DNA of 62,000 bases, taken from NCBI GenBank assembly GCA_009746045.1, contig RPFO01000199.1, forward strand, positions 953,898-1,015,897, written 5' to 3'. A program made the translations under genes and the position numbers. This DNA is from Mesostigma viride (lineage: Eukaryota > Streptophyta > Mesostigmatophyceae > Mesostigmatales > Mesostigmataceae). Of this stretch, positions 39,480 to 51,525 are shown in pieces. How positions within the stretch are numbered: the first letter of the stretch is position 1; every line of letters starts with the position of its first letter. The notes below the pieces were generated by a model. The model did no database searches and was not told the DNA's origin. It worked only from the letters and a program-made list of their open reading frames with translations.

Positions 39480-40725
39480 ATTTATAGTAGTATGCACAAA
39501 AGTTACAAATATCGTTTGCATCATGCCCCAACCATATAGTCACTAGAGGGGGACATAATCCTCATCTGAGCTGTCCTCTACTGTAATGGCAGTCGAGGCG
39601 GTAGTATAGCGGCTATCCTCAGGGGTATCCATTTTCAGAGTAGGATATGCTGCTCATGTCCGCAACGAGGACCTGTACCATGCAGGGCATGCCCTATATC
39701 ACCAGCACCATTAAGCAGCGACGCCTGCAGCTAGTAGGGCACCTAGCTCGCACCAACCAGGTAGACACCTCACGTGCCCCCCCCGCAGGACTGCGACCAG
39801 CCCAGCCTGGCCGGCACCTCCTGACGTGGGCCGGGCCCAGTGATGTTAGACGCCGCAAGGCCCGCACCTTCAAAGAACAGCTAGTAGAGGACATGGGGGG
39901 CCTAGGCCTCTCTGTGATTTGGAAGAAGATGATGGACAAGGCCAAGTGGGCCCAGGTCATAGAGGACGTAACGAGCCCCCCCCAGTGGGGAAGCGCCCGC
40001 GTGTGCAATCCCGTGGGAGGCACGCCAGACAGCTCCCCTAGGGCAGCGTGCGGCTGTCTAGATAGATGTTGTAGTTAGAATGCTGTTAGATAGATGTAGT
40101 ATGTAGCCGATGTAGATAGATTAGACCGGTAGGAATGTTTGCACCCATCCATCCATCCATCCATCCATCCATCCATCCATCCATCCATCCATCCATCCAT
40201 CCATCCATCCATCCATCGGGGTTAATGCTCCGTGACTCCCCAACGGGAGCACGAGTCTAATTAATTAATTAATTAATTAATTAATTAATCCTCAGGGGCA
40301 ATAACTTCCACCCATGCAGTGCGGACTTCTACCCTGCGCATTCTGCCAATGGGCCGCGGGGCCTGTGCGTGGGGAGAAAACAGGACCATGCACGTCTGCG
40401 GTAAGCACCTTCCTGTGGGGCATGCTCCTGTTTTCTCCCCACGGGCCCTGCGGCCCATTGGTAGAATTCATGCAGGGTAGAAGTCCTCAGGTGGAGGCCA
40501 GTGATTGCCCCTGAGGATAGCCGCTACACTACTGCCTCGTCAGCCATTACAGTAGAGGACAGCTCAGATGCATGAGGATTGTATCCCCCTCGATAGTGAC
40601 TGTATGGTTGATTGGGGCATGATGCAGACGATATTTGTAACTTTCGTGTAATTATTTTTCTAATCAGATTAGAATTGTACTCCGTGGCATGCCCATGCGC
40701 ATGACGCGCAAGTACTGACTTACTT
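39480..40725. mobile_element. Foldback (long inverted repeat) element
   Basis: 39490-39625 is the inverted complement of 40500-40640 (shared GTTACAAATATCGT.TGCATCATGCCCCA, TCTGAGCTGTCCTCTACTG, TAGCGGCTATCCTCAGGGG). Between them 40291-40516 is itself an imperfect palindrome (GACTTCTACCCTGC, GGAGAAAACAGGA and their inverted partners TCCTGTTTTCTCC and GCAGGGTAGAAGTC). There is no coding capacity. The left arm is cut from the centre by a LINE insertion at 39626-40287. Confidence 0.8.
39615..40298 (+). mobile_element. LINE family B copy, 5'-truncated, with 11-bp target duplication
   Basis: The insert 39626-40287 is flanked by ATCCTCAGGGG at 39615-39625 and 40288-40298. It begins with TCCATTTTCAGAGTAGGATA, identical to the interior of the family B ORF. 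It encodes the C-terminal ~120 residues (MPYITSTIKQRRLQLVGHLA...), then the 3' UTR with an ATCC run, the CTCCGTGACTCCCCAACGGGAG hairpin and an AATT tail. A small indel near 39969 breaks the coding end. Confidence 0.92.
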
Positions 40726-42210
40726 ATTAATGCGGGCCAAATACTGCGAGCAGGCCTAGGCCTGGCCTGAAAGCTCTCCCTCATGCCAACCACGGCTCTC
40801 AACCCTGAACAAAGCCTGGTGGAGGGCAGAACTCCTTCCAAATCACCTGCCCAGACTTCTGACACCGGACTCGGCCTAGATCCCGCATGTGCACCCATGC
40901 TGCCAGCCCAATCCAACAGACCGCGGGTCAAATCCTGGCAGCGTCCACAGAAGGAGTGGCAGCCTAGGAGATAAAAGAAGTAAAAGTTTTCTTTTCATTT
41001 GTTGGCGTATCTGCAGCCCCCAGTAGTTCATCCACCCAATCAAATCCAATCGTGCCTTTGAAAGCGGCCCTTGGACAGGCGGAAGCTCCATGGCCAGGAA
41101 ACGGCCGGACCGAGCCGCTCACCACGGCTGGGAGCGGGGGACGTTCTCCAAATCAGTCCTGACATTTGACAAGGGTAAAACCCCGGGATCTCAGGCCAGC
41201 AGGGTTCATGCATGACTGGGCAGGACTAGTGGGCAGGACTAGTGGGCAGGACTAGAGGGTAGGACGATCGCCCCCGTCAGGTCGGCCACTTGGCCCGATC
41301 AGCCGCGTGCTGCGCAGCATGGCGTCCAGCTTCTGGGATGCTGCGGGCACCCGATGTGGGCAAGAGGCCAAACACACGTATTAAGAGTTTATGTGGCAAG
41401 CACACGCGTCGATCAGGCAACGAGCTGCTAGGCATAGGCTTCACATTGCAAAGGTCCACAAAATAGATGTCCTGTGCTCAAGCCCGACACAGAACAGGAT
41501 AAAACTAGCGACGATGCTGACTCACATGCAGGACTAAACACGCGAGTGGGGTCGCCGAAGGCTACTGGATGCGATGCAAGCAGCATCACCTAAGTCACTT
41601 AAGTTAAGACTACGTGAGGACCTCGCGGCGTCCCAGTGACGGTCCCCTTCTTCCGCCTACACATGCCAGCCTTTGAGGGCGTTCACACCATAAAAATTCT
41701 ACCTTGTTTGCCTGTTGGGTTTCTCCTGTTTCCGATGTACATAGTAACCTGGTTAGGTCACTAGTGGGATATTATTCCCTCATGCGTAGTGCTGAAGCCG
41801 GGATAAGCCAAATAACGAATACTGCAGTAGCATGCGGTAGTGTGGGGCCAAGCACACATGGGTCAGACGCTTACATCCAGCCATTCATGAACATCCTGCG
41901 CCACACCAGGGACACCCAAGGTATCCTTCGCTGCCCGACGCATCGTTTGCTGCCCGACGCATCATTCGCTGCCCGACGCATCGTTTGCTGCCCAATTCAT
42001 TGTTCGCTGCCTCTGCTGGAGAACACCAAATGCTTTGCGTCACGGCAAGGTGGGCACAAGTGGGCTGCCAACTGCCACCTTCCGATGAAAAGGGACCATT
42101 TCCACACCCCTCCATACCTCCGCACCCCCCACCTCCCACGATCAAGCACCCACTTCCTTCCCCAAACGGCCTCATTGTGAAGATAGGACCATGGTCTCCC
42201 CCCCCCTGCC
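40726..42210. other. No clear gene; short 18-bp minisatellite
   Basis: Mostly unannotatable. At 41928-42010 the unit GCTGCCCGACGCATCGTT repeats about five times. Confidence 0.5.
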
Positions 42211-43023
42211 CCTCACCGCGCGCGATGAGCTCCCTGAAAAAGCAGGCGGCCGCGCTCAGCTCCGCTCGGTGGCGCAGGAGGAAGGCGTCCTGGCACAAGC
42301 CCACCATGACGGCACACCCAACACACAAGTTCAAGCAAGTGGTACGCATCCCACACATGAGCCCAGCACATGAGCCCAAGTGGCCCGCAACCTATGCGCG
42401 GGTCCCTGACAAGGCAGAGGGTACAGGTCGGCAGCGGAAGGGAAGGAGGGGCCAAAGAGACATCCAGGGCCGCTGGCCCAAAGAAAAGCGCGCACATGTC
42501 TCAGGTCGTTGCGTATCTCGCCACAAAACAGGAAAAGCGCCATTCACCGTAATCGATCGTTGGTTCGTGACGACAGGGGCGGTGCAAAGACAACTGCCCT
42601 CCCGGCGGTGGGAGAAAGGGAACATGCCCCTGGTCTCCCTGGGGCGGGCACGTCGCGTCCATCCAACACAGCAGGTGGGCACTGGTATGCAAAATGCCTG
42701 CCCCTATCCTCAGGACCATGCACCCCATGCATGCGGCACAGCGCGGGGCGTGCCTCACGACGTGCACGAACAAAAAGAACATGAGCTTGGCAGTATCAGG
42801 AACTATCAAAGTGTGTGGGACCTGAGGATGGCAGCAGTTGGCATAACCACACATTGCATCTTCAAAAGTGAGCGCTGTAAAAAGAGCCTGGCCTTCCTCA
42901 GGTCCCCCCAACTGTGTGGCAGGGTGAAAAATGCCGGTACTACGATAACATTTGGCCCGACTGGCGACTTGCCTGTCGCCACACAGGGGCAGGGGCCGCC
43001 AACACAGTTTCCCTAGCACTCAC

Positions 43024-45781
43024 CACCTCGTTGCGCGTGGCATCGATCACGCCCTCGATCGTGGGCCGGTGGCGCTGCAGGAACGGACGCAAGTAGCTCT
43101 CGTACAGCCGGCGCGCGCCCTGGCGCGCAACCACGTGGGAGGCAGCGGGTGGAGCATGGGGCAAGTCAGGTACGACAGAAACGATGACAGCCAAAGCGCG
43201 GATGAGCGGATCCCGGCGTGAGAGTTTGGGGGGGAAGGACAGGCAGGGAGGGGGGTTCGGCGTGGGCGTGGGGCGTCTTACCTGTGGCCCCTCATTCACT
43301 GGGGGCCCTCAGCGATGCGCGGAGGAATATTGTCGCAAACGCAATGCCCCCCAACAATAAGCTGCGGGGGTTTGAGTGCCTAGAGAGGGGGGGGACGGGA
43401 GAGACAAAATAAAAATTATGATTCCGGGATTTGAAAAAGGAAGGCTAGTATTATGGAACCAAAGGAAAGACTAGCAATATAATTCCATGAGACAGGCAGC
43501 TGCTAACTGGCACCGTGCAGTGAAGCCCCAAAGCAGCAAAGCAGCTGGATGAGGGATGGGAGCGTAGTCGAGAGCGCTTGCACGGACGCTCGCGCCCCAT
43601 TACTTGCATTTAGCCACAACCAGGGTGTGATGGGTGATGGGCGGATGCTCACGCCCGTCACCGAAGGCTCCCTGAGGAGCCATCTCTTCTTTTTGTGGGT
43701 GAACTGCCGCGGTATATGGACACCGGGGCAGGACCCACCGTGACCGCAGCCGGTGGATCCTGCCGACTGTCACCAACACAGGACCTGGTCACGGAATGCA
43801 TGCGGCGTCGCACGGTGAAAGCCGTGTAAGCATGGTTACGCGGGTCGCTGCGATGACGTCCGCCCTCCCTGTGTGTCCGACGCGGTCGGGGTCTGTCAAG
43901 GTTTGGAACAGACCCTCTCACGATTGCTCCCATAAACCCTGTGCGCCCCAGGCAGAGCGCAGGTCCCCCCCCCCACGCGCCCCCCCCTGCCCTGCTTCCT
44001 CGCGCCCTCCATTTCCCCCCTCGTCCCACACAGGCGCCCACGTATCCCGACTTGTGTGCACCCTGGTCACTGCGACTTACTCGTCTGCACCCCACACAGC
44101 GGTCACCGGAACCAGAGGAACGAGAGCCCCTGCCGTGTCTGCTTCGGTGCTGCTCTCCCCCAGCCCTTGCCGCTGCCTGCCCCACCCCTCCCAAGCCAGG
44201 CAGCCAACCCTTGCAGCTGCATGCCCCCATGGATGGCCCCGTGGGGTGGTCCACTCGGTGGCTTTGACAGCAACGCTTGGGGCAATGGGTCCAGGGACAA
44301 GAGCGGGCGGGTCGCCATCAGGATTGGTCAGTGCCCTGCTGCCGCCCCCCTACCTGGAAGTGCGGCAACTGCAGCCAGAGCAGGAAGATGAGCTTGGTGT
44401 GGTAGTAGAGGGGGAACCTGCGCGCCCCCAGGGGGAACATGTACAAGGGGGAGGCGAACAGGAGAGGGCGCGGGGGCAAGGAGAGGAAAGAATGGTAAGG
44501 TGGAGCACTTCCGCGCATGAGGCTCCACGCCCGACACGGGATGGCGCAGATGGGCACAAATAAGGTACCACAAAACATGTCTACAGCGTTGTCCTCCACA
44601 AGACTTGCCTATTGCCTTGTCCATGACACAGCTTCTCTATAGCCTTGTCCACGCCACAGCAGGGCCCAATGTAAGCCACAGCCAACTACCGCGCGCACCC
44701 ACGTGTGGTGAAGACGACAGGCGGGGTCCAACAGGCTATTTTATGGTGGATGTCTTCTTCTAGGTCCTTTTTACGGCGTAGGGGTGCGCCACGACCCCGC
44801 AGGTGGCAGCAGGCCATCGTGAAAGGAGGTGTTCCATGTATTGTGTGCGGGCAGCAGGGGGAGGAGACGGCCAGGTCTCCGCTCCAGCACCCCCACGCCC
44901 CTTCCCTCGGGCTCATGGCGCATCCTCCTGCGCTGGAATCATCGCTGCCATCACGGCGCAGCACGGGGCCGCGGCCACTCACCACGAGAGCAGGCGCGAC
45001 GTGAAGAACTCTGCCACATTCATGCAGCCGTAGACTGTGAGCGGGGGCGGGGGGCGGCCCATCGGCACGTGTGTGTGTGTGGGGGGGACGGTGTGGGCAC
45101 GGCATGGGGAAGGGAGCAGGGGCACAACACACGCACAAAAGCGGGGAGGACGTGGCACGCGCCCGAAGAAAGGGGAAAAGAAGGAAGAGAAGGAAAAGAA
45201 CGAAAAGAACAGAAGGAAGAGAAGGAAACGAGACAAGGGAGGTCGTTAGAGCAGGGACATCCTGTTTAAGGCAGTTACAACAGAGACATGCAAATGCCGC
45301 GAAAAAACTCATCCTAATACTTCTATGTAACTTAGACGTTGAACTTACAAGAACTTGTAACTGCATTGAAAATACATCCATGGGGGGGATCCTGGGCGGG
45401 CACTGGCAAGGCGCTGCATGCAGGGAGACTGGCCACGGAGCGCCTACGCGCACAGAAGCAGAGCCGGCCACAGGGAGGGGGGGGAGAGGGGGGGCAGAAA
45501 GGGGGGAGAGGAAGGGGCAGGAGGGCAGGGGATGGTGGTGGGGAAGGAGGGGGCAGCCACCGCCGCCCTCCCTTGGCTAGGTGTGCATGCGCACCCCACA
45601 ACACACACAGGCGCCTTGTCCAGTAGGCGTGCACACGCACACTATGATACAAATGTTAGCGCCTTCAGTGACCCGCGCGCCCTCACTTGTCCAGTAGGTG
45701 AGCCAGTGCGCGTCCTCGTCACGGCAGTCCTCGATTGCGCGGAAGCTGCAGAACACCGGGTAGCCGACGCCCACGACGGAG
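43024..45781 (-). CDS. TB2/DP1/HVA22 (REEP/Yop1) family ER membrane protein, partial
   Basis: ER-shaping hairpin membrane protein. Four exons join with canonical GT-AG introns and matching phases. 45687-45781 encodes [18 protein letters not shown] to HWLTYW. 44983-45034 gives [17 protein letters not shown]. 44354-44417 gives [20 protein letters not shown]. 43024-43119 gives [17 protein letters not shown] and ends before GTGAGTG. Each donor (GTGAGG, GTGAGT, GTAGGG, GTGAGT) and acceptor (CCACAG, CACAG, GCGCAG, GCCAG) was read directly. The order matches the family: a GYP..SF.AIE motif, WL.YW, hydrophobic hairpins, FP.YY..K, then LY...+PFL. The first coding exon and the C-terminal exon were not located. 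A candidate later segment lies at about 42220-42330 (VGLCQDAFLLRHRAELSAA). Introns are long and G-rich. Confidence 0.85.
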
Positions 45782-46022
45782 CTGTGGCAGGCAGGCAGGC
45801 GCACGGACAAGCACACCAGGACTCAGCAACATGGGCCAGGCGGGCGGGGGGGCATGAGATGGCAGAGGGGTGGGGCGTGTTGGAGGGAAAGTGAGCAAGC
45901 AGGCAAACGGGCAGCCAACCAGGTTACGCGCACAAGAAGACATGGTAGACGAGGACACAACAACATGCCACTCAGGTGGCATCCAGGCCCATGGGCAGGA
46001 GTGATTGGTCTTGTCCAAATAG

Positions 46023-46510
46023 ATGGGGAGGGAGGGAGGGAGGGAGGGAGGGAGGGAGGGAGGGAGGGAGGGAGGGAGGGAGGGAGGGAGGGAGGGAGGA
46101 GGGAGGGAGGGAGGGAGGGAGGGAGGGAGGGAGGAGGAGGGAGGGAGGGGGAGGGAGGGAGGGAGGGAGGAGGGAGGGAGGGAGGGAGGAGGGAGGGAGG
46201 GAGGGAGGGAGGGAGGGAGGAGGGAGGAGGGAGGAGGGAGGGAGGAGGGAGGGAGGAGGGAGGGGGAGGGAGGGAGGGAGGGAGGAGGGAGGGAGGGAGG
46301 GAGGGAGGGAGGAGGGAGGGAGGGAGGGAGGGAGGGAGGGAGGGAGGGAGGGAGGGAGGGAGGGAGGGAGGGAGGGAGGGAGGAGGGAGGGAGGGAGGGA
46401 GGGAGGGAGGGAGGGAGGAGGGAGGGAGGGAGGGAGGGAGGGAGGGAGGGAGGAGGGAGGGAGGGAGGAGGGAGGGAGGGAGGGAGGGAGGGAGGGAGGG
46501 AGGGAGAGAG
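46023..46510. repeat. (GGGA)n microsatellite
   Basis: Long GGGA tract with scattered GGA interruptions. The Gly-Arg-Glu and Pro-Ser-Leu ORFs are artefacts. Confidence 0.98.
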
Positions 46511-47811
46511 ATAGGGACGGAAGGAAATTTATATCATAGAGTGTGGAAAGCTGTATCATCTCAAGCTCTCACCAGGCGGTTCTTGTGATCAGCATCGACG
46601 ATGATGGCGTCAGCACCAATTTCAGGCCCACCTGCCCAAGAATGATAAGGTAGAATTCAAGCAGCAAGTAGCGACCTTGATAAGAGAAACACATAGAACT
46701 TGACTGTAGTGATCATAATACTGGAATGCACTACATACTTGACAAATCAGACATGCACGGCTCGTAAAATGATGACGCCTTCAGTTGCAGCTATTACGAA
46801 GTCTGCCTGATGACTTCGACAACGGCCGCAATAAAAAGGCTGCGTACCTGGGTTGCAAGCGGTGCAAGGAGAAGACCTGCCATCAAATCGGCCTTGCTCG
46901 CACAGACATGGACGCGTGGCCACCGATCAGCAATCGGCAATCGGCTGTCCCCCCGAACAGGTGATGCTACAATTCTACGCAGAGAATTTTCCTACGCCGG
47001 ACAGATACGCTGAAATTACTCGACAGAAGTCATGGCCAGCCTCCATGCCAAAGGGCGGCGCCAACGCTGCGGGCCATACCAATCGCCAACGGAATAGCTT
47101 CACGTAATTGACTGCCACCGAGGTCCAAACTTGCCAACAACCAGGTCATAACGGCACTCGTCACGTGGCGCAAGGAACGTAGCTCCAATTCTAATTATGA
47201 AATGCAGAAGCAGCTTGCTAGGTTATCGATCCGCGAATGTCGCGTGCGGACCGCTGCCTACGACACCAAATTAACGCCTCAACCACGCGACGTATCCAAC
47301 GACACGACGTAGCTACAACGTGGTAACATCTTGCCGAGTTAATTTGTGGCCAGTTGGCAAAAATTGCCCCCACGGGAAATGCCAGTTCGAGTCAACTTGG
47401 TCACCAACGTGCGCGGACACAAGTCAAGAGTCTGGGACGCGACGGTTGGCTTGGGAGTTGGGAGCGTCGTTAGCTGTTTGTTTCCGTCCCGTGAAATCTG
47501 GTTACTTTCTAGGAATGGTAGATAGTAGATGAAATCGAAGCATGCAATAAGTTCCCAGTAAGCTGCAGCAAGGCGTGGGATCCAACAACAAGTCAATTGG
47601 CAACCCTTGGAGCTCTTCCATGCTCTCCTGGGACGCAACAGGGTGTTTACTTGCATTCCTCACGGTGGCCTTACTGTACTGTACTGTACGCGCGTCACTT
47701 GGCTGTACTGTACAGTTGGCTCCCATGGTCACATAATGCTCAATTCTAAAACTTTCACCTATCACACTACCCTCAGTGGGTAACCAGCTGGTCGATACGT
47801 GGTACCTCTTA
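46511..47811. other. Unassigned region
   Basis: A possible minus-strand exon at about 46573-46632, between an acceptor TTGGGCAG and a donor GTGAGAG, reads IGADAIIVDADHKNRL. A plus-strand frame near 46800-46960 reads KKAAYLGCKRCKEKTCHQIGL, cysteine-rich, and could be a transposon zinc-finger remnant. Neither could be assigned. Confidence 0.3.
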
Positions 47812-49657
47812 ACCTAACGATTAATTAATTAATTAATTAATTAGGAACATAACTCCGTTGGGAGTATATGTAGCACATAGCCCTGAGAAGGGGCATATGA
47901 GCCTATAATACATTCTAAGCTACTTCCTGCAAGGGTGGGAATGTAAACAACACTTGCTCTAGGTGCACCAGGGCACCCGCACCCTCATGGTCTATCACGC
48001 TATGCCCGGGTAAGGGGGGAGCATGCCTGTGAGGGGGAAGATCATCATGGCTATACAAGAGCTATGGCATGGCTTCTCAGCAGAGAGTGACTCCCTGCAT
48101 GGGCACAACATTACTAAATAAGGCTAGGCATCGTCTGGAGTGTGGCACATCATAGGCACACATGTACATGACTAAAAAGGCTAGGCCTTGAGCAGCTGGT
48201 ATAGTGCCTGTAGTAGGCGGGCATGTATAAGGCCACTGTCTAACTATTCTACACTACTGCTGTATTCCCCTAGGCTGGGGCTGGAGTTGCTGGGGCCGCG
48301 GTGGTCGAGGGGGTCGCCTGCCAGGGCTTATGGCCGACGTAGATGGCCGCCCCCTTCCAGTACACCGGCTGTCCCGCCTTGGTCTGCCGGAGCTGGAGGT
48401 AGGTCGGCCATAGCTCCCCGGCCCGTCGCCGTTGTTGCTGCGCCAGGGTCAAGTCGTCATCAAGGGTGAAGAGAGTCTTCTCGAGCCGCTTGCGGCGTCT
48501 GAGAAAAGAAATCTTGTCCGCCGGGGTCTTAAAGGTGAGAAGGAGCGGGGGCGGCCCGGCCTTACCCCGCGCGCGGGGAAGGCGGTGGGCGGCCAGCTCG
48601 ATCTCACCAGTAAGGCCCATGCGATCAAGGATTTCTCTCTCAAAAGCACGCGCAAGCTTCTCGGAATTCTCACCTTCCTCCATCTTGAGATTCTTGACAA
48701 TGACGTTGAGGCTGCGCTTGGCGAGCTCGGCCTCCTCGCGGAGGTCAAGCGTCTGCCGCTGGAGCTGGGCTGCGACGGCGGAGGTGGTGGAGGTGGTATG
48801 TTGCTTAAGCATGTCCGCCCAGGTCGTGATGGGAGGAGCATCGCCGGCCAGGCCAGCCGGGGCTGGCTTGGCGGCAATGTCCTTCACTGCCTGGGCGGTG
48901 AGGCCTGCTGTGTTCTGCAAGACCTCGATAGCGATTGCATTATCCTTGAGGCGCTGGTCGATGTCGCGGAGCTGGGCGGTGATGGAGTCGGTGGAGACGG
49001 AGGGGGGGGGGAGGTGGAGGCGAGGAGGGTGGCGGTGGCGGTGGGGATGGTGGGGAGCTCAGCAGCCAGCGTGCCGCCAAGTGCCGCCACATCTGCGGCA
49101 AGAGGGGTCACGTGCTGCTCGAAAGCTTCCTTGAGGAGGGTGCGGATGGAGGCTTCGGAGGGGAAGGGGGGCGGTTTGGGAGCCCAGATCTCGGATTCGG
49201 AGCGTCCAACAAGGGAGCAGAGGGCGAAGCGTTGAAGCTTGGGGCGAGGCATGCGGTGAATGATTGGGAGAGCCTCGGCGGGGTCGACAAGCTCGCCGCC
49301 ACCAGGCCAGCGGCCACGGTTGTGGGTCGTGAGGTACACGCACATGGCTAGAAGCGAGGCGTGATTACCGTAATAAAAGTCTTCCATAATCCAAGTGGGG
49401 CTGCGCTGCCAGAAGCCGGGGCTGTTGACGTCAAAGGAGCGCTCTTCCCAGGGCGGCTCAGCAGAGCGACTGCGCTTAGGTTCAGGCGATGCTGATGGCG
49501 AGGCGAGCCCGGGAGGCTGGGCGAGCACCAGTGCACGACTAGTGTCACCGTTGCCATCTGGGCCGGTGGGCGAAGCTGCAGCCGAAGCTGCAGGCGTATT
49601 TTCATTGCCGAGCGCAGCCGCCAGGCTGCGTTGCGTCGAGAGGCGTTACCTAACGAT
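47812..49657 (-). mobile_element. ORF1-only LINE (half-LINE) with 10-bp target duplication
   Basis: Flanked by ACCTAACGAT at 47812-47821 and 49648-49657. On the minus strand it carries an L1-type ORF1, directly followed by a ~450-bp 3' region and an AATT-repeat tail. There is no reverse transcriptase. The same 3' end occurs in decayed form near 34150 and 34495. Confidence 0.82.
48270..49625 (-). pseudogene. LINE ORF1-like RNA-binding protein, frameshifted at a C run
   Basis: The N-terminal half (open from about 49625, no ATG, through 48884) is Pro/Ala-rich with WIMEDFYYGNHASLL. The frame changes at a run of nine cytosines on the minus strand (about 49003-49011). The new frame continues through a coiled coil (TAQLRDIDQRLKDNAIAIEVLQ) into SLNVIVKNLKMEEGENSEK, ELAAHRLPR, PPLLLTFKTPADKISFLRRR and DDDLTLAQQQRR, ending at 48270. 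This order (coiled coil, RRM-like domain, basic C-terminal domain) matches L1 ORF1p/Transposase_22. The homopolymer makes either a real mutation or a sequencing indel plausible. Confidence 0.75.
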
Positions 49658-49854
49658 ATAGTCTCAAAAAAAAAAAAATACCTAGGCTTAGCAGGGATTA
49701 ACTACTGGATATATTTGGAATAAACGTACACCTATTTATCTCAAAAAAAAAAACTATACAGTACAGAACCAGAAATGAGAAAGCTACATAGAAGGCAGAA
49801 ATGAGAAAGCTACATTCTTATTTCAAAATACCCATTTACCTGGAAAAAAATTGC

Positions 49855-49885
49855 CAACCCATACTGTAATTTCGGGGAAATGGGT
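49855..49885 (-). repeat. Conserved 3'-terminal hairpin of LINE family A
   Basis: On the minus strand ACCCATTTC(C/A)CCG.AAATTACAGTATGGGTT occurs here and at 55753-55783. CCCAT and ATGGG form a stem. It marks the 3' end of both family A copies and is a likely reverse-transcriptase recognition element. Confidence 0.7.
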
Positions 49886-50288
49886 ATATTTTATTAGCCA
49901 ATTATGGACCAAAGAGGTGAGAGGGGAAATGAGTATCAGCGAATCCTAATGAAGGTGGGCACGCACACGTGTGGCGGTGACAGGTGAAAGGCTAATAGGG
50001 CGCGTTATTAGACCAGGGAAGCCATTGGACCTGAGTGATGTCGCCATGAGGCATACTGGTGAATACCTGATTACGGCCCAGTAGATCATGAAAAAGCTGG
50101 AGCGGGCTGGGCTTGTCGTTATTGGGCCCTGGGTCCCACACCCTGTGTTGTTCCTGAGCTAACAGCCAGTAGCGGCGCATAGCCGCATTCCATAGGTATA
50201 TAAAGCGCCGGACTACGCCGCCGCGGGTATACTCCTCGCGGACCTTAAAGACTGTCTCGTTGCGTATGGTCCAGATCGCGTATAGCAT

Positions 50289-51525
50289 TAATTATTAATT
50301 AATTAGACTCGTGCTCCCGTTGGGGAGTCACGGAGCATTAACCCCGATGAATGGATGGATGGGTGCACACATTCCTACCGCGGTCTAATCTATCTACATT
50401 GGCTACATACTACATCTATCTAACAACATTCTATCTACGTCATCTATCTAGGCAGCCGCACGCTGCCCTAGGGGGAGCTATCTAGCGTGCCTCCCGCGGG
50501 ATTGCACACGCGGGCGCTTCCCCACTGGGGGGGGCTCGTTGTCCTCTATGACCTGGGCCCACTTGGCCTTGTCCATCATCTTCTTCCAAATCACGGAGAG
50601 GCCTAGGCCCCCCATGTCCTCTACTAGCTGTTCTTTGAAGGTGCGGGCCTTGCGGCGTCTAACATCACTGGGCCCAGCCCACGTCAGGAGGTGCCGGCCA
50701 GGCTGGGCTGGTCGCAGTCCTGCGGGGGGGCCACGTGAGGTGTCTACCTGGTTGGTGCGAGCTAGGTGCCCTACTAGCTGCAGGCGGCGTTGCTTAATTG
50801 TGCTGGTGATATAGGGCATGCCCTGGTACAGGTCCTCATTGCGGACATGAGCAGCATATCCTACTCTGAAAATGGAACGCAGCATGCTGGTGACCGCGCC
50901 GTCCAGCTTGCGGGCCAGGTCGGCGGTGAGGGTCCACGTCTCGGCGCCATACGTGAGAACAGGAAGGACGAGGACCTTGAACAGGTCCTGTTTCTCGATC
51001 TTGCCCAGGGGCTTGCGCCATAGGGCCCGGTACTGGCGTAAAGCGTGCCAGGCGAGGGAGATGCGGTGGTCCACATCCACCTCGCAGCTAGGGAGCAGGC
51101 TGCCCAGCAGCTTAACGCGGTCCCGATACAGGACTCGAGAGCCGTCTAGGAGATAGAGGGGCGGCGCTGAGGTGGTGAGCCCAACCGCCAGAGCCTCTGT
51201 CTTCTTGCTGACCTCAAGCCCCACTGCCCGGGCCTCGAGAGCCAGGCAGTCAAGCCATGTCTGCACGTGCTCAGTGTCCTCAAAGAGGGTGGTGTCGTCT
51301 GCGTAAATGATGTCTGCGAGCCGAATCTCCGTGTCCGCACCGCCATGCCAGAATTTGTTAGCAACCTGCACTCCTGGTTCCCTGCCCACGATGCGGGCAA
51401 ATCGCTTGCGCGCCTGAATCATTACGTATTCGACAACAATAATGAACAGGTAGGGCGACAGCACGCAGCCCTGCCACACACCCTTCTGTAAAGGGCATGG
51501 GGGCGTGGTCCCGTAAGAAGTGCGC
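50289..51525 (-). mobile_element. LINE family B segment inside family A
   Basis: The segment starts on the minus strand near 51525 and ends with the AATT tail at 50289, immediately before family A sequence. It carries the second reverse-transcriptase fragment, the family B C-terminus and the full 3' UTR (CAGCGTGCGGCTG, ATCC run, GGAGTCACGGAGC hairpin). It is a 5'-truncated copy inserted into, or recombined with, family A. Confidence 0.85.

Noticed and set aside
45854-46588. Gly-Arg-Glu repeat proteins
   Set aside because: Translation of a (GGGA)n microsatellite.
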